From NCBI RefSeq assembly GCF_000526935.1, contig NZ_JAHA01000019.1, positions 992,001 to 1,056,000 of the forward strand: a DNA stretch of 64,000 bases, written 5' to 3'. Below are positions 23,119-32,344 of this stretch, piece after piece. The notes below the pieces were generated by a model. That model searched no databases and was not told the DNA's origin. It worked only from the letters and a program-made list of their open reading frames with translations. The position numbers and the translations under genes were made by a program. The stretch comes from Butyrivibrio sp. FCS014 (GTDB taxonomy: Bacteria; Bacillota; Clostridia; Lachnospirales; Lachnospiraceae). Every line of letters begins with the position of its first letter. Position 1 is the stretch's first letter.

Positions 23119-23703
23119 TCACTTCAAAAATCCCAGCGAGCCCACAATAGGCGCATCCTTGGCCTTGCCCTGAAGAACCTGAACCATGCAGATGATCTTC
23201 ACAACCAGAAGGATAAGGAGGCAAACGCCTGAGAAAATCCATCCGATAAAAGGAATCGCAAAGAAGAGGCAAAGAATGATTGTCACAAGATCAATCTTAA
23301 GTGCATTCTTGATGTGGAACTTAACGAACGCGGAATCCTTCACATAGATACCGGCGATAATTCCCACAAAACTGGAAAAGAAATACGGAACTGCTGCAAA
23401 TACCTTGTTCTCTGCAATATCAGCTGCATCAAATTCAGCTGTGTGATCATGGGGATCATACTGAGCATATCCATATCCCTGCTGATATCCGGTCTGTCCG
23501 TAAGGAGCCTGAGGGTACGCACCCTGATAATTCTGCTGGGGATAGGGCTGTCCGTTCTGAGCCGGAGCTGCCTGGGGCTGTGCGTCAGCACTTGCATTAT
23601 TGGCAGGGGCAACGCTCTCGCTGCCGGCCATTGAGCTTCCGCAGTTGTTACAGAAAGTAGCATCATCAGGAACCTGAGTTCCGCAATTAGCGCAAATCTT
23701 CAT
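23119..23703 (-). CDS. Zinc-ribbon membrane protein
   Basis: The 194-residue product starts with a four-Cys zinc ribbon (Cys4, Cys7, Cys18, Cys21; CANCG and CNNCG). A long Ala/Gln/Pro/Tyr-rich linker follows (about 25-85), then two to three membrane segments (about 100-185) of the DUF4870-like kind. Proteins of this design are common in Firmicutes and their role is unknown; the ribbon faces the cytoplasm if the N-terminus is inside. It has a strong GGAGG site and its own terminator, so it is a single-gene unit. Confidence 0.78.
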   Translation of the reverse strand: MKICANCGTQVPDDATFCNNCGSSMAGSESVAPANNASADAQPQAAPAQNGQPYPQQNYQGAYPQAPYGQTGYQQGYGYAQYDPHDHTAEFDAADIAENKVFAAVPYFFSSFVGIIAGIYVKDSAFVKFHIKNALKIDLVTIILCLFFAIPFIGWIFSGVCLLILLVVKIICMVQVLQGKAKDAPIVGSLGFLK

Positions 23704-23831
23704 ATCTTTTTTCCTCCAACAAACTAATTTTTACCATCCCCATAATTCTACCCTCATAAAGTACCAAATTCAAGCAAATACACTGATTTTTCACGGTTTT
23801 TCACGGAATTGTATCGACATATTCCTGCCAA

Positions 23832-23876
23832 CCATCAAACGCTATCAACGCTATCAAAATCTATCAAACCCTATCA
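23832..23876. repeat. Short CTATCAA tandem repeats
   Basis: Five loose copies of CTATCAA/CTATCAG about 9-11 bp apart run into the stop codon of the GH31 gene. This looks like simple replication slippage. Confidence 0.5.
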
Positions 23877-25856
23877 GACTCTCTCAAACACGGGAATCCT
23901 GCCAAGAGGTGCATCCGCCATGATAATCTGCCCGCCATCATAAACAACTTCGTCATTCACAAAAGCCGCCTTCCACCTGCATCCCGCCGGAAGATACACA
24001 CTTCTCTTTCTTACACCTGCTTCAAACACGGGAGCAACAAGATACTTATCGCCGAACATGTACTCATCATCGGTCTCCCAGGCCTTCGGATCATCAGGAA
24101 ACTCATAGAAAAGAGTCCTCATAACCGGCTTTCCGCTCTCATGAGCCTCAGACATCAAGCCGCGTATGTAATCCCGCATGGACTCCCTCAGGAAAATGTG
24201 CTCCTTGCATATCTCATAAACCTCGTCTCCGTAGCTCCATATCTCGTTTGGAGCGCCGGACCTGCAGGTGGCGCCGCCTGTGGTACCAAACTGCGGCTGC
24301 CTGGGCTCTCTGTCCCCGTGAAGCCTCATGACAGGAAGAAATGTGCCCCACTCAAACCATCTTGCAAACAACTCTCTGAAGGCAGGATCATTCGGGTTTC
24401 CACCGTGGAAACCGCCGATATCCGTGGTCCACCAGGGAATTCCGGCCATGCCCATGTTAAGCCCGGCCGAAAGCTGGTTTCTCAAACACTCAAAACTTGA
24501 AGCAATATCCCCGGACCACACCAGTGCGCCATACTTCTGGCTTCCGGCCCAGGCACAGCGAAGGAGATTTACGATGTTCTCCTGCCCTGCTTCCTTCTGT
24601 CCGTCAAAAAAGCCTTTGGCGTACCCCACAGGATAGTAATTACCCACTTCCAGATCGGTTCCAAGGAAGTATCTGTAATTGTCAAAATCGTAAGCGGTAT
24701 ATTCAGGCTCCGCCTCATCAAGCCAGAACGTCTTTATACCAAGATCGTAATAGTTCTTCTTAACCTTCTCCCAGACGAACCTCCCTGCTGCCGGATTAGT
24801 GGCATCATAATGAACTGTGGCCCCCTGGAAATAAAGACCTGTCCTGAATCCCCGCTCTGTCCTTATAAGGTATCCCTTCTCCAGCATCTCATCGAAGTTC
24901 TCGCTCTCACGGTCTACAGTAGGCCAGATGGATACCATGAGCTCGCATCCCATGTCTTTTAACTCGTCCACCATTGCCTTGGGATCAGGCCAGTAGGTCT
25001 TATCAAACTTCCACTCACCCTGCTTTGGCCAATGGAAAAAATCCGCCACGATCATATCAAGAGGAATTTTCCTCTTATTGTATTCTCTCGCAACTTCCAG
25101 AAGCTCCTCCTGGGTCTGGTATCTAAGCTTGCACTGCCAAAATCCCAGGCCGTATTCAGGCATCATCGGTACAGTTCCGGTGACGGAAGCATACGCCTCT
25201 ACTATATCGCCAGGAGTATCTCCGACAACGAACCAGTAATCCAGATACTTTGTTGCGTAGGCCTCAAAGCTCATGATGTTTTTGCCAAAAAAGGCTCTTC
25301 CAACCGCCGGGTTATTCCATAAAAGTCCATATCCAAGGGAAGATACCATGAAGGGTACGCTGGCCTGGGAATTTCTCTGAGCAAGCTCCAGGTCACACCC
25401 TTTAAGCTCCAGATTCCTTTGCTGGTACTGGCCCATGCCGTAAATCTTCTCTTTATCATCAACGGACTCAAAGCGCATGGTAAGGTGATAGTCTCCACCA
25501 ACGTTAGGCTTGAATTCTCGTCCCTCCACCTCGATGGCGCTGCACTTGGGATCTGTGACATCCCTTCTGGTTCGCCAATACTCCTCGAAAACTTTGGTCC
25601 CATCTGCCTTATAGATGACGATCTTTCCGCCATCGGAAAGCGTAAGCTTGAGGCCGCCATTCTTCAGCACTGCCCCGCCTTCCGTAATATCTATATCTGC
25701 TTTTTCTTTTTGCGATATGGTAAGCGCCCAGTCTGTTTCAGGCATCAGCGCCTGCTTGGTAGCACGGATCCTGACTGCATTCTTCCCCCAGGCTTCGATC
25801 CACAGTTCCTCCGCATCATAGTGATATATAAGTCTTTTGCCATCAATTTTCAGCAT
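23874..25856 (-). CDS. Glycoside hydrolase family 31 (alpha-xylosidase-like)
   Basis: The 660-residue product has the GH31 order: an N-terminal beta-sandwich, then a TIM barrel with the nucleophile Asp at about residue 380 in FWLDEAEPE. The acid/base Asp is at about 450 in WSGDI, followed by PWWTTDIGGF, and beta domains lie at the C-terminus. There is no signal peptide, so it acts in the cytoplasm on imported oligosaccharides. The WLDEAEPE form is like that of alpha-xylosidases of xyloglucan loci, so removal of alpha-linked xylose is the best guess; alpha-glucosidase is the alternative. It is the last gene of the locus, 56 bp after GH127. Confidence 0.88.
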   Translation of the reverse strand: MLKIDGKRLIYHYDAEELWIEAWGKNAVRIRATKQALMPETDWALTISQKEKADIDITEGGAVLKNGGLKLTLSDGGKIVIYKADGTKVFEEYWRTRRDVTDPKCSAIEVEGREFKPNVGGDYHLTMRFESVDDKEKIYGMGQYQQRNLELKGCDLELAQRNSQASVPFMVSSLGYGLLWNNPAVGRAFFGKNIMSFEAYATKYLDYWFVVGDTPGDIVEAYASVTGTVPMMPEYGLGFWQCKLRYQTQEELLEVAREYNKRKIPLDMIVADFFHWPKQGEWKFDKTYWPDPKAMVDELKDMGCELMVSIWPTVDRESENFDEMLEKGYLIRTERGFRTGLYFQGATVHYDATNPAAGRFVWEKVKKNYYDLGIKTFWLDEAEPEYTAYDFDNYRYFLGTDLEVGNYYPVGYAKGFFDGQKEAGQENIVNLLRCAWAGSQKYGALVWSGDIASSFECLRNQLSAGLNMGMAGIPWWTTDIGGFHGGNPNDPAFRELFARWFEWGTFLPVMRLHGDREPRQPQFGTTGGATCRSGAPNEIWSYGDEVYEICKEHIFLRESMRDYIRGLMSEAHESGKPVMRTLFYEFPDDPKAWETDDEYMFGDKYLVAPVFEAGVRKRSVYLPAGCRWKAAFVNDEVVYDGGQIIMADAPLGRIPVFERV

Positions 25857-25912
25857 ATATGTTCAACCTTTCTTCACACGCGCAAAACGAAAGCTGCCCC
25901 CAAAAAACAGCC

Positions 25913-28108
25913 TCACTCCTTCTCTCGAAGCCAAACCCTCATCTCATTGGGACCTCTGTTGGCCCAGGCATAGTAAGGAATCATCTTTATCTTTACAGGC
26001 TTCTCAGCAGTCGCCTTTCTCTTTCTGTAAAGTCCGCCTGCGCCGCAAGCCGCCTCGCCGCTTGTATTCTGCATTTCATTACATGTTTCTGCGCCGGCGC
26101 TCTCCTTTTCCTCACCGTCACTATCTCTGACACCGGCGGTCTCATTGGCCTCGCCGTCACTATCTCTAACTCCCTCAGCCTCTATTACGTTCACGCCGCC
26201 AAGAAGTTCCTCATCCCAGCTGCAGGTAAGCTCTGCATCAGAAGGAAGCGAAAGAAGATGCAAATTCTCTCCGTTGTCCACGCCCTCTGCGCAGAACACC
26301 TGAGGCCCTCTTGCAACAGCTACTTTATCAACATCCTCGGAAACCAGAGGATTTGCATACCATCTCTGGGGCGTCATATCAAGCTCCAGTTCAATAGAAG
26401 TCTCGCCAACGCCGGCCTCCACGTACCAGAAGCCATCCTCAGTCTTCACCCGGCAATCCACATCTGTCACGTGGCCATCAGAACATGCCTTGCCTTCAGC
26501 ACAGCCATTCGCTTCTGAGCCGCCAGTGCACACCTTCCCGCTGGCCTTCTCGGCCCAGCCCGGGATCCTTATGCCAATCCGCACGGCGCCGGAAGTTTTA
26601 TTCTCAACACGGACAGTCACCTTTCCGTTCTTTGGATAATCCGCATCAATCTCCACCTTGACTTCGCCATCCCCGTAATCTCTTGTCATGGACGACTTGA
26701 TGAACAGATTCACAAGGATATCCCTGCCGACCTCAGAATAAACATAATCCTCCACCGAGGAGATAAGCCTTGCAAGGTTAGGCGGACAGCAGGCGCAGCC
26801 AAGCCAGTCGGGTCGCACGATCTTCACGTGGCTCTTGGTGGGATCCTTCCTGGATTTTTCAGGCACCACCTCCAGCGGATTCACGTAGAAGAAATGTCTG
26901 CCGTCCAGGGCCATTCCCGCAAGCGCAGTATTGTAAAGCGCCCGCTCCATCACATCCGCATACTCGCTCTTTGCCTCGATCCTAAGCATCTGCCTTGCGA
27001 AAAAGATAAGTCCGATCGACGCGCAGGTCTCGCAGTACATGGTATCGTTTGGAAGATCATAATCCAGGGTAAAAGACTCTCCGTTAACAGTGGACCCGAT
27101 GCCACCCGTTATATACATTCTCTTATCAACTATATTTCTCCAGATCCTGCGGCATACCTTGGCCATCTCCTCGTTTCCTGTTGAAGCCGCAACGTCAGCA
27201 AGGGCCGTGCACATATACACTAGCCTCACCGCATGTCCCTCCGCGGTATCCTGCTCAAGAAGGGGTGCATGAATCTGGAAATAGGTCAAAGGCGCATGGT
27301 ACAATCCGCCAATCGCCTCTTTACCCGTATCCTCACGGAACTGCCTTCTGAAGAAATCAGGATCCTGCCCCCTCTGCAAAAGAAAATATTCAGCCAGCTT
27401 CATGTAGCGCTCTTCCCCGGTTAAATGGTAGAGCCTCATAAGTCCGATCTCCACTTCCTCGTGGCCGTCCATGCCGTGAATCTTCCCTTCCTCCGGGCCA
27501 AAAGAGGCATCGATATGATTCGCAAGTTTAATGGCAATCTCCAGGGCCCTTGAAGTTTTCGCAGCCCCGCCACCTGCGCCCGCGCCGCCGCAGCCTTCCG
27601 CAGCCGCATCATCACCGGCGCCCGCGCCGCATGCCGCCGTCGCCTCATGATACGCCACTGCAGCCTCGATGAAGTGCCCGGCGCAGTACAGCTCGTGGCT
27701 TTCCCCGAGGCGCTTGTATTTGTGATCCGGCTCCATGATGGTGAAGTAGGTATTAAGGTACCCACTCTTTTCCTGGGCCTCTCCAATTAGCTCCACCACC
27801 TCGTCGGTTATCTTCTTAAGTTCTTCATCAGGGTGATTTTTCAAGGTATAGGCTGCTGCCTCAAGCCACTTGTAAACGTCGCTGTCCTGGAACACCCAGC
27901 CGTAGTGGTCTCCCTTTGCACGTCCGGCTGCGATCTTGAAATTCTCGATGGCATGGCTCTTTTCACTGGGAATCGAGGCATCGTTCCTCTCCTTCTCTAT
28001 CTTTATGTCGATGTCATCGTTCAGAACCTTCCACTGATACGGTATCATCCGGGTCCGCACCAGCTCTTTATACCTGTTCCAAAACGCATCATTTACTACG
28101 GTTCTCAT
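25913..28108 (-). CDS. GH127 (DUF1680) beta-L-arabinofuranosidase-like, with low-complexity insertions
   Basis: The 731-residue product matches GH127: N-terminal alpha/alpha barrel with Glu360 and Cys362 in YCETCAS and Cys440/Cys441 in CACCPPN. These correspond to the Glu-Cys3 zinc site and Cys nucleophile of Bifidobacterium HypBA1. Such enzymes release beta-L-arabinofuranose from plant glycoprotein or arabinan side chains. Three segments look inserted: an Ala/Gly/Cys run at 158-184, a Gly/Cys-rich stretch near 545-575, and a near-C-terminal acidic region with GVRDSDGE twice. No signal peptide. It lies between the binding-protein gene and GH31. The fold and site are intact, so activity is expected. 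Confidence 0.88.
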   Translation of the reverse strand: MRTVVNDAFWNRYKELVRTRMIPYQWKVLNDDIDIKIEKERNDASIPSEKSHAIENFKIAAGRAKGDHYGWVFQDSDVYKWLEAAAYTLKNHPDEELKKITDEVVELIGEAQEKSGYLNTYFTIMEPDHKYKRLGESHELYCAGHFIEAAVAYHEATAACGAGAGDDAAAEGCGGAGAGGGAAKTSRALEIAIKLANHIDASFGPEEGKIHGMDGHEEVEIGLMRLYHLTGEERYMKLAEYFLLQRGQDPDFFRRQFREDTGKEAIGGLYHAPLTYFQIHAPLLEQDTAEGHAVRLVYMCTALADVAASTGNEEMAKVCRRIWRNIVDKRMYITGGIGSTVNGESFTLDYDLPNDTMYCETCASIGLIFFARQMLRIEAKSEYADVMERALYNTALAGMALDGRHFFYVNPLEVVPEKSRKDPTKSHVKIVRPDWLGCACCPPNLARLISSVEDYVYSEVGRDILVNLFIKSSMTRDYGDGEVKVEIDADYPKNGKVTVRVENKTSGAVRIGIRIPGWAEKASGKVCTGGSEANGCAEGKACSDGHVTDVDCRVKTEDGFWYVEAGVGETSIELELDMTPQRWYANPLVSEDVDKVAVARGPQVFCAEGVDNGENLHLLSLPSDAELTCSWDEELLGGVNVIEAEGVRDSDGEANETAGVRDSDGEEKESAGAETCNEMQNTSGEAACGAGGLYRKRKATAEKPVKIKMIPYYAWANRGPNEMRVWLREKE

Positions 28109-28157
28109 ACCTTTTCTCCCTCTCCTCTTTTTGCTTTCAATTTTACTATATTAAGTA

Positions 28158-28181
28158 CGGGCAGAGATACCTCTCTGCCCG
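28158..28181. terminator. Hairpin between binding protein gene and GH127
   Basis: A perfect 10-bp stem CGGGCAGAGA/TCTCTGCCCG with a 4-base loop and no long T-run. Such hairpins after binding-protein genes often stabilise that mRNA segment and cut down readthrough. Confidence 0.65.
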
Positions 28182-28214
28182 CCATTTATTACCTGTTAAT
28201 CTGAAGATTCGAAC

Positions 28215-29528
28215 TTAATTTCCCAGAATCCCATCGATGGTTGCCTGTGCCTCCGCTGCTGCATCTGCAGGTGCGCTCTCGCCTGTGATTACCTTGTTAA
28301 AGGCAAGGGAGATAGCATCTGAGATGTCGGGCCACTCAGGAAGAGGACCTCTTGCGTTTGCATACTGCATCTCATCTACGAATACCTGGTAAACTGCGTC
28401 GCCCTTGAACTGGTTCTCAGCAATTCTTGAATCGGATGAGATGTATCCCATGTGATCCATCATGTAAAGGCATGTGTCGCCGCTGGTTGCGTACTGAAGG
28501 AATGCGATAGCTGCTTCTTCGTTGCCGCCTGCGATAACTGCGTAGTTCTCGCCGCCAAGACCTGATGCCTGCTGCTTGTCCTGAGGGATAGGTGCTACGT
28601 TCCAGTTAAGGTCGGGCACTTCTTCACGCATTGTAGGAATCTGCCAGGTTCCGTTGATCATCATTGCAAGGTTTCCGGAAATGAACTGGTTCATGGTGTC
28701 GCCCTGTGTCCAGTTGATTGCTTCCTTAGGGAATGCTCCGGATTCTACAAGACTCTTTTCAAACTCAAGAGCTTTGATTCCGCCCTCGGAGTTGATCTCG
28801 TATGAAGTCTGTCCTGTTGACCATACCCAGGGCAGGAAGTTGAAGGTTCCCTCTTCGTTCTGCAGTGCGCAGTGAGCAAAACCGTAAACATTACCCTTTG
28901 TTGTCTTCTTGGCTACGTCAAGGAGCTCGTCCCAGGTTGTGGGAACTTCGCAGCCTGCATCCTTAAGCATATCCTCGTTGTAGAAAAGTACCAGATCGTT
29001 GCTTCCGAAAGGAACACCGTAAAGTCTGCCGTCCAGAGTGCAGGAATTTACGGGTCCGGGATAGTAGCTGCTTACATCAAATCTGTCTGTGATGTCCGCA
29101 AAGATTCCCATTGCTGCGTATGAAGCGTGGTCGGGATTATCAAGGATTACAAGATCCGGAAGTTCTCCTGCTGAAGCTCCGATGGAGAGCTGCTTCTTGA
29201 AATCGGCAAAAGGAACATACTTAGCCTGAACGGTGATCTTGTCCTGCTGATTGTTGAACTCCTGAATGATGTGGTCCAAAGCTTCCTGATGACCAGCGGT
29301 CTCCCAATAGTACCAGATTGTCACATCCCCTGAAGCTTCATCTGATGCGGGTATGGGATCTGCTGCAGGTGCCTCGGCCACCTCGGTATTTGCAACTTCT
29401 GTGGCAGCTTCTTCTGTTCTTGCTACGCCTTTAACCCCCGATTCGCTGCTTGCTGCAGAGCCGCATCCTGCCATCATTGTAACCGCCATAACAGCGCTTA
29501 AAACTGTTGCCAATAGCTTCTTTTTCAT
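28215..29528 (-). CDS. Sugar ABC transporter substrate-binding lipoprotein
   Basis: The 437-residue product is a family-1 extracellular solute-binding protein. It has a lipoprotein signal with MAGC (Cys22), an acidic spacer, then DVTIWYYWETAGHQEALD and the rest of the two-lobe fold (NFLPWVWSTGQ, MINGTWQIP). The frame extends further upstream, but ATG 29528 has AAGGAGG ahead of it and starts the signal peptide. It captures an oligosaccharide outside and delivers it to the permeases at 31496-33240. The kinase gene lies between it and the permeases. The shared ATPase (MsmK-type) is not in the window. Confidence 0.9.
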   Translation of the reverse strand: MKKKLLATVLSAVMAVTMMAGCGSAASSESGVKGVARTEEAATEVANTEVAEAPAADPIPASDEASGDVTIWYYWETAGHQEALDHIIQEFNNQQDKITVQAKYVPFADFKKQLSIGASAGELPDLVILDNPDHASYAAMGIFADITDRFDVSSYYPGPVNSCTLDGRLYGVPFGSNDLVLFYNEDMLKDAGCEVPTTWDELLDVAKKTTKGNVYGFAHCALQNEEGTFNFLPWVWSTGQTSYEINSEGGIKALEFEKSLVESGAFPKEAINWTQGDTMNQFISGNLAMMINGTWQIPTMREEVPDLNWNVAPIPQDKQQASGLGGENYAVIAGGNEEAAIAFLQYATSGDTCLYMMDHMGYISSDSRIAENQFKGDAVYQVFVDEMQYANARGPLPEWPDISDAISLAFNKVITGESAPADAAAEAQATIDGILGN

Positions 29529-29634
29529 GTTTCCCTCCTTATTGTCTGTTACATTATAAGTTTTGCTTACAATGGGATTATCTCCCATAAACAAGGAGTA
29601 AAAAACTCAACAAAACTTAAAAAGGATGAATTTT

Positions 29635-31410
29635 CTAATCTGTTTTTTTCTTTAGTGGAATTTCGATAACGATGCAGGTTCCCTTCTCCGAGCCCGGCTT
29701 AACCCGCATCTTTCCTTCTTTTCCATAGTACATGGCAAGTCTTGTAGCCACGTTCTTAATACCAATTCCCGAACTTGCCTTCAGCTGCTCAAAAGCACCG
29801 GAATTGATCTTATCCATGATATCGGCGTCCATGCCCCTTCCGTTGTCCTCAATGGTGATCTTAAGCATCTCCCCCTCACAGGTGGCTGACACAAAGAGCT
29901 TTGCATCTTCCTGCTCCGGGGTAAATCCATGTTTTATGGAATTCTCCACAAGAGGCTGCAAAAGAGATTTGTGCACTATGGCCGCCTGTGCCTCAGGCTC
30001 TGCAAAGGCCCCATAATCAAAGCTGTTCTTAACTCTGTACTGCTGAAGATATATATACTTCCTAAGCCACTCCAGCTCGTCCTTTACCGTGACTTCACCG
30101 TTGCTGTTGACGATGGAATACCGCAGGATATTTGCCAGAGCGCTGATGGCATTGCTTATATCATACTCGTCCTTATCGATGGCCATCCAATTGATGGTGT
30201 CCAGTGTGTTATAGAGAAAGTGAGGATTTATCTGGGCTTCCAGCGCCGCAATCTGCGCCTCCTGACGGCTCTTTATGGCAACATTCAGCTTCTCCATCAT
30301 GTCGTTGAACCCATCGGCAATTGCCTCAATCTCCCGTGGCATCCTTCTGTCTTTTTCCGCCCGGACAGAAAGGTCACCGTTCCTTGCCTTCTTCATCCTT
30401 CCCGTGAGATACCCTACACTTCTTACCAGGTCTGCAGAAAGTCCCGTGGACAAAAGAACTACCACCACCATCACCAGTACTCCTATAACCGCAATAAGGT
30501 GAAGCTGGCGCCTCTGAAGCCTTGTCAGTTCCACGAGGCTTGTGACATTTACTATATCCCATCCAAGATCCTCATCCCGGAAAAGATATATCGCCCCATC
30601 CCGGGACAGCTGAGGAAAATACAGTCTCAGGAACCTGCCGTAGTCTGCAAGCCTTGTCTCCTCCTCAGAGTCCATGTTCGTTATCTTACTTCCTATAACC
30701 TCTGTCTCTTTTCCGAAGGTAACAACCTTGCCTTCCTTATCCACGATAAAGTTGAAGATCCTGTTATCGTCCGTGGAACCGGCACATATCTCCTTCAGAA
30801 AATCCTCATCCACGCTTATGACCACGATCCCGCAGTCCTTGGTAAGGCTCTTGTAATCAATGATCCTGTGAGCTATGTGGAAGAGGTAGTAATCTTTTTT
30901 CGCAAAGTTGGTGCCAAACTGCGTGGGATAAATATGAACCACATTGTCTGCACTGACGTCCCGGTAAAGCTCATCCGGAGTCATGACAAAGTTCTCAAGC
31001 CAGGAACTTTTATAGGTGGCGGGAGTCATCTGCTCATAGGTAACAAGCTCCCCTCCGGGAGTTATCACGGACACAGCACGGATGTAATCCTTGGTATAAA
31101 GAAGAGAGCTCATGAACCGCCTCATCTGGTTCACCGCTACCGCATCGTTTATCCCTGCGTCTATATCAGACACCCACTTCACCATGTCATCGTCGGTGTA
31201 CATCTGATATAACACATCTTCGTAGGCCTCAATGGATATCTTCAGGTTATTGTCCAGTTGCCGAAGACTGCTTTTGGACATAACCTCTGTATTGTTGCTC
31301 AAAGTCCTTGAAATATTGATATATGAATAGACTCCCAGGATCACGATAGGAAGCATGGAAGTTAAGATGAACACGCTGATAAGCCTGTTCCTAAGACTCG
31401 TTTTTTTCAT
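29635..31410 (-). CDS. YesM-type sensor histidine kinase
   Basis: The 591-residue product has an N-terminal membrane segment (about 13-32), an external sensor domain to about 290, a second membrane segment (about 300-320) and a HAMP region. A His_kinase/HATPase module follows, with the phospho-His at about 397 in NPHFLYNT and the ATP-site block DNGRGMD. It belongs with the AraC-type response regulator at 33349-34872 and probably senses the sugar or its loaded binding protein. A terminator-like hairpin separates it from the permease genes. AAAAGGG precedes ATG 31410. Confidence 0.9.
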   Translation of the reverse strand: MKKTSLRNRLISVFILTSMLPIVILGVYSYINISRTLSNNTEVMSKSSLRQLDNNLKISIEAYEDVLYQMYTDDDMVKWVSDIDAGINDAVAVNQMRRFMSSLLYTKDYIRAVSVITPGGELVTYEQMTPATYKSSWLENFVMTPDELYRDVSADNVVHIYPTQFGTNFAKKDYYLFHIAHRIIDYKSLTKDCGIVVISVDEDFLKEICAGSTDDNRIFNFIVDKEGKVVTFGKETEVIGSKITNMDSEEETRLADYGRFLRLYFPQLSRDGAIYLFRDEDLGWDIVNVTSLVELTRLQRRQLHLIAVIGVLVMVVVVLLSTGLSADLVRSVGYLTGRMKKARNGDLSVRAEKDRRMPREIEAIADGFNDMMEKLNVAIKSRQEAQIAALEAQINPHFLYNTLDTINWMAIDKDEYDISNAISALANILRYSIVNSNGEVTVKDELEWLRKYIYLQQYRVKNSFDYGAFAEPEAQAAIVHKSLLQPLVENSIKHGFTPEQEDAKLFVSATCEGEMLKITIEDNGRGMDADIMDKINSGAFEQLKASSGIGIKNVATRLAMYYGKEGKMRVKPGSEKGTCIVIEIPLKKKTD

Positions 31411-31430
31411 ACCCTTTTCTCCGCCACAAA

Positions 31431-31462
31431 TGAAAAATCAGAGGAAAAACTTCTCCTCTGAT
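31431..31462 (-). terminator. Terminator between permease and kinase genes
   Basis: Arms ATCAGAGGA (31437-31445) and TCCTCTGAT (31454-31462); TTTTTCA follows on the minus strand. Confidence 0.65.
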
Positions 31463-31495
31463 TATCATATATTTTGCGGGCCGCCCTTTCAAGAA

Positions 31496-32344
31496 TTATC
31501 CTTTTACCGCGCCGTTGGTCATTCCGCTTATTATGTAGTTCTGCATGAAGATGAAGATCAGCGTTACCGGTATGATCGCCACTATGGCGAAGGCCGTTAA
31601 GTAGCTCCACTTGGTTCCGTACTGACCCATGAAATTAAAGATACCGGCTGTGATGGGTCTTTTCTCCTGATCAAGAATAAAGGTCATGCCGTAGGCCAGG
31701 TCTCCCCAGGCATAGAGGAAAGAGAATATGGCACAAACGATAACTCCCGGCTTGGCCACAGGCACCAGTATCTTCATAAAAGCCATGAGCCTGGTGCAGC
31801 CGTCGATGTAGGCCGCCTCCTCCAGGGCTTTCGGAATCGACGCAAAGTAGTTCTTAAGGATCAGCACCGAGAATGGTATTCCTATGGTGGCATCCGCCAG
31901 AACCGGCGCCCACCAGGTGTTGTAGATCTTCATATTCCTGAACATGATGAACATCGGGGTCAAAAGAACCGAGACAGGCAGCATCTGTGTCACAAGAAAT
32001 CCCAGGAGCATTGCCTTTCTTCCAACGAACCTGTATCTTGCGATGGCGTAGGAGGCAGGAACTGCAAGAACTACAGCGATGGCCATTGCTCCAGTGGAGA
32101 TCACAAAGCTGTTGAAGAAAGACTTGAACATATTGAAGTCCCCGTTTTCAATCTGCGCCGCATAGGACTTTGTGTTGAGCTCGTGGGGATACCAGGTTGG
32201 CGGTATCAGGAATATCTCTTTTTCGGTTTTAAAAGATGTTATAAGTGTCCAGAACAAAGGGAAAAGAAGCAGTACCAGTATCACAACGGATACGGCACAG
32301 AATATCACATTCTTTTTCCCGGTCATTTTCTTCTCGTCCATCAT
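31496..32344 (-). CDS. Sugar ABC transporter permease (MalG type)
   Basis: The 282-residue product has six membrane segments and the EAA motif EEAAYIDGCTRLMAFMKILVPVAKPG, typical of MalG-like subunits of carbohydrate importers, ending with the usual short C-terminal tail. It pairs with the MalF-type gene just upstream; the start overlaps that gene's stop by 4 bp. It forms the channel with its partner for the sugar caught by the 28215-29528 binding protein. Confidence 0.92.
   Translation of the reverse strand: MMDEKKMTGKKNVIFCAVSVVILVLLLFPLFWTLITSFKTEKEIFLIPPTWYPHELNTKSYAAQIENGDFNMFKSFFNSFVISTGAMAIAVVLAVPASYAIARYRFVGRKAMLLGFLVTQMLPVSVLLTPMFIMFRNMKIYNTWWAPVLADATIGIPFSVLILKNYFASIPKALEEAAYIDGCTRLMAFMKILVPVAKPGVIVCAIFSFLYAWGDLAYGMTFILDQEKRPITAGIFNFMGQYGTKWSYLTAFAIVAIIPVTLIFIFMQNYIISGMTNGAVKG

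Noticed and set aside
29929..31212. 427-residue open frame on the plus strand
   Set aside because: It lies wholly antisense to the clear histidine kinase gene, has no recognisable motif and no ribosome site; it is a by-product of codon bias.
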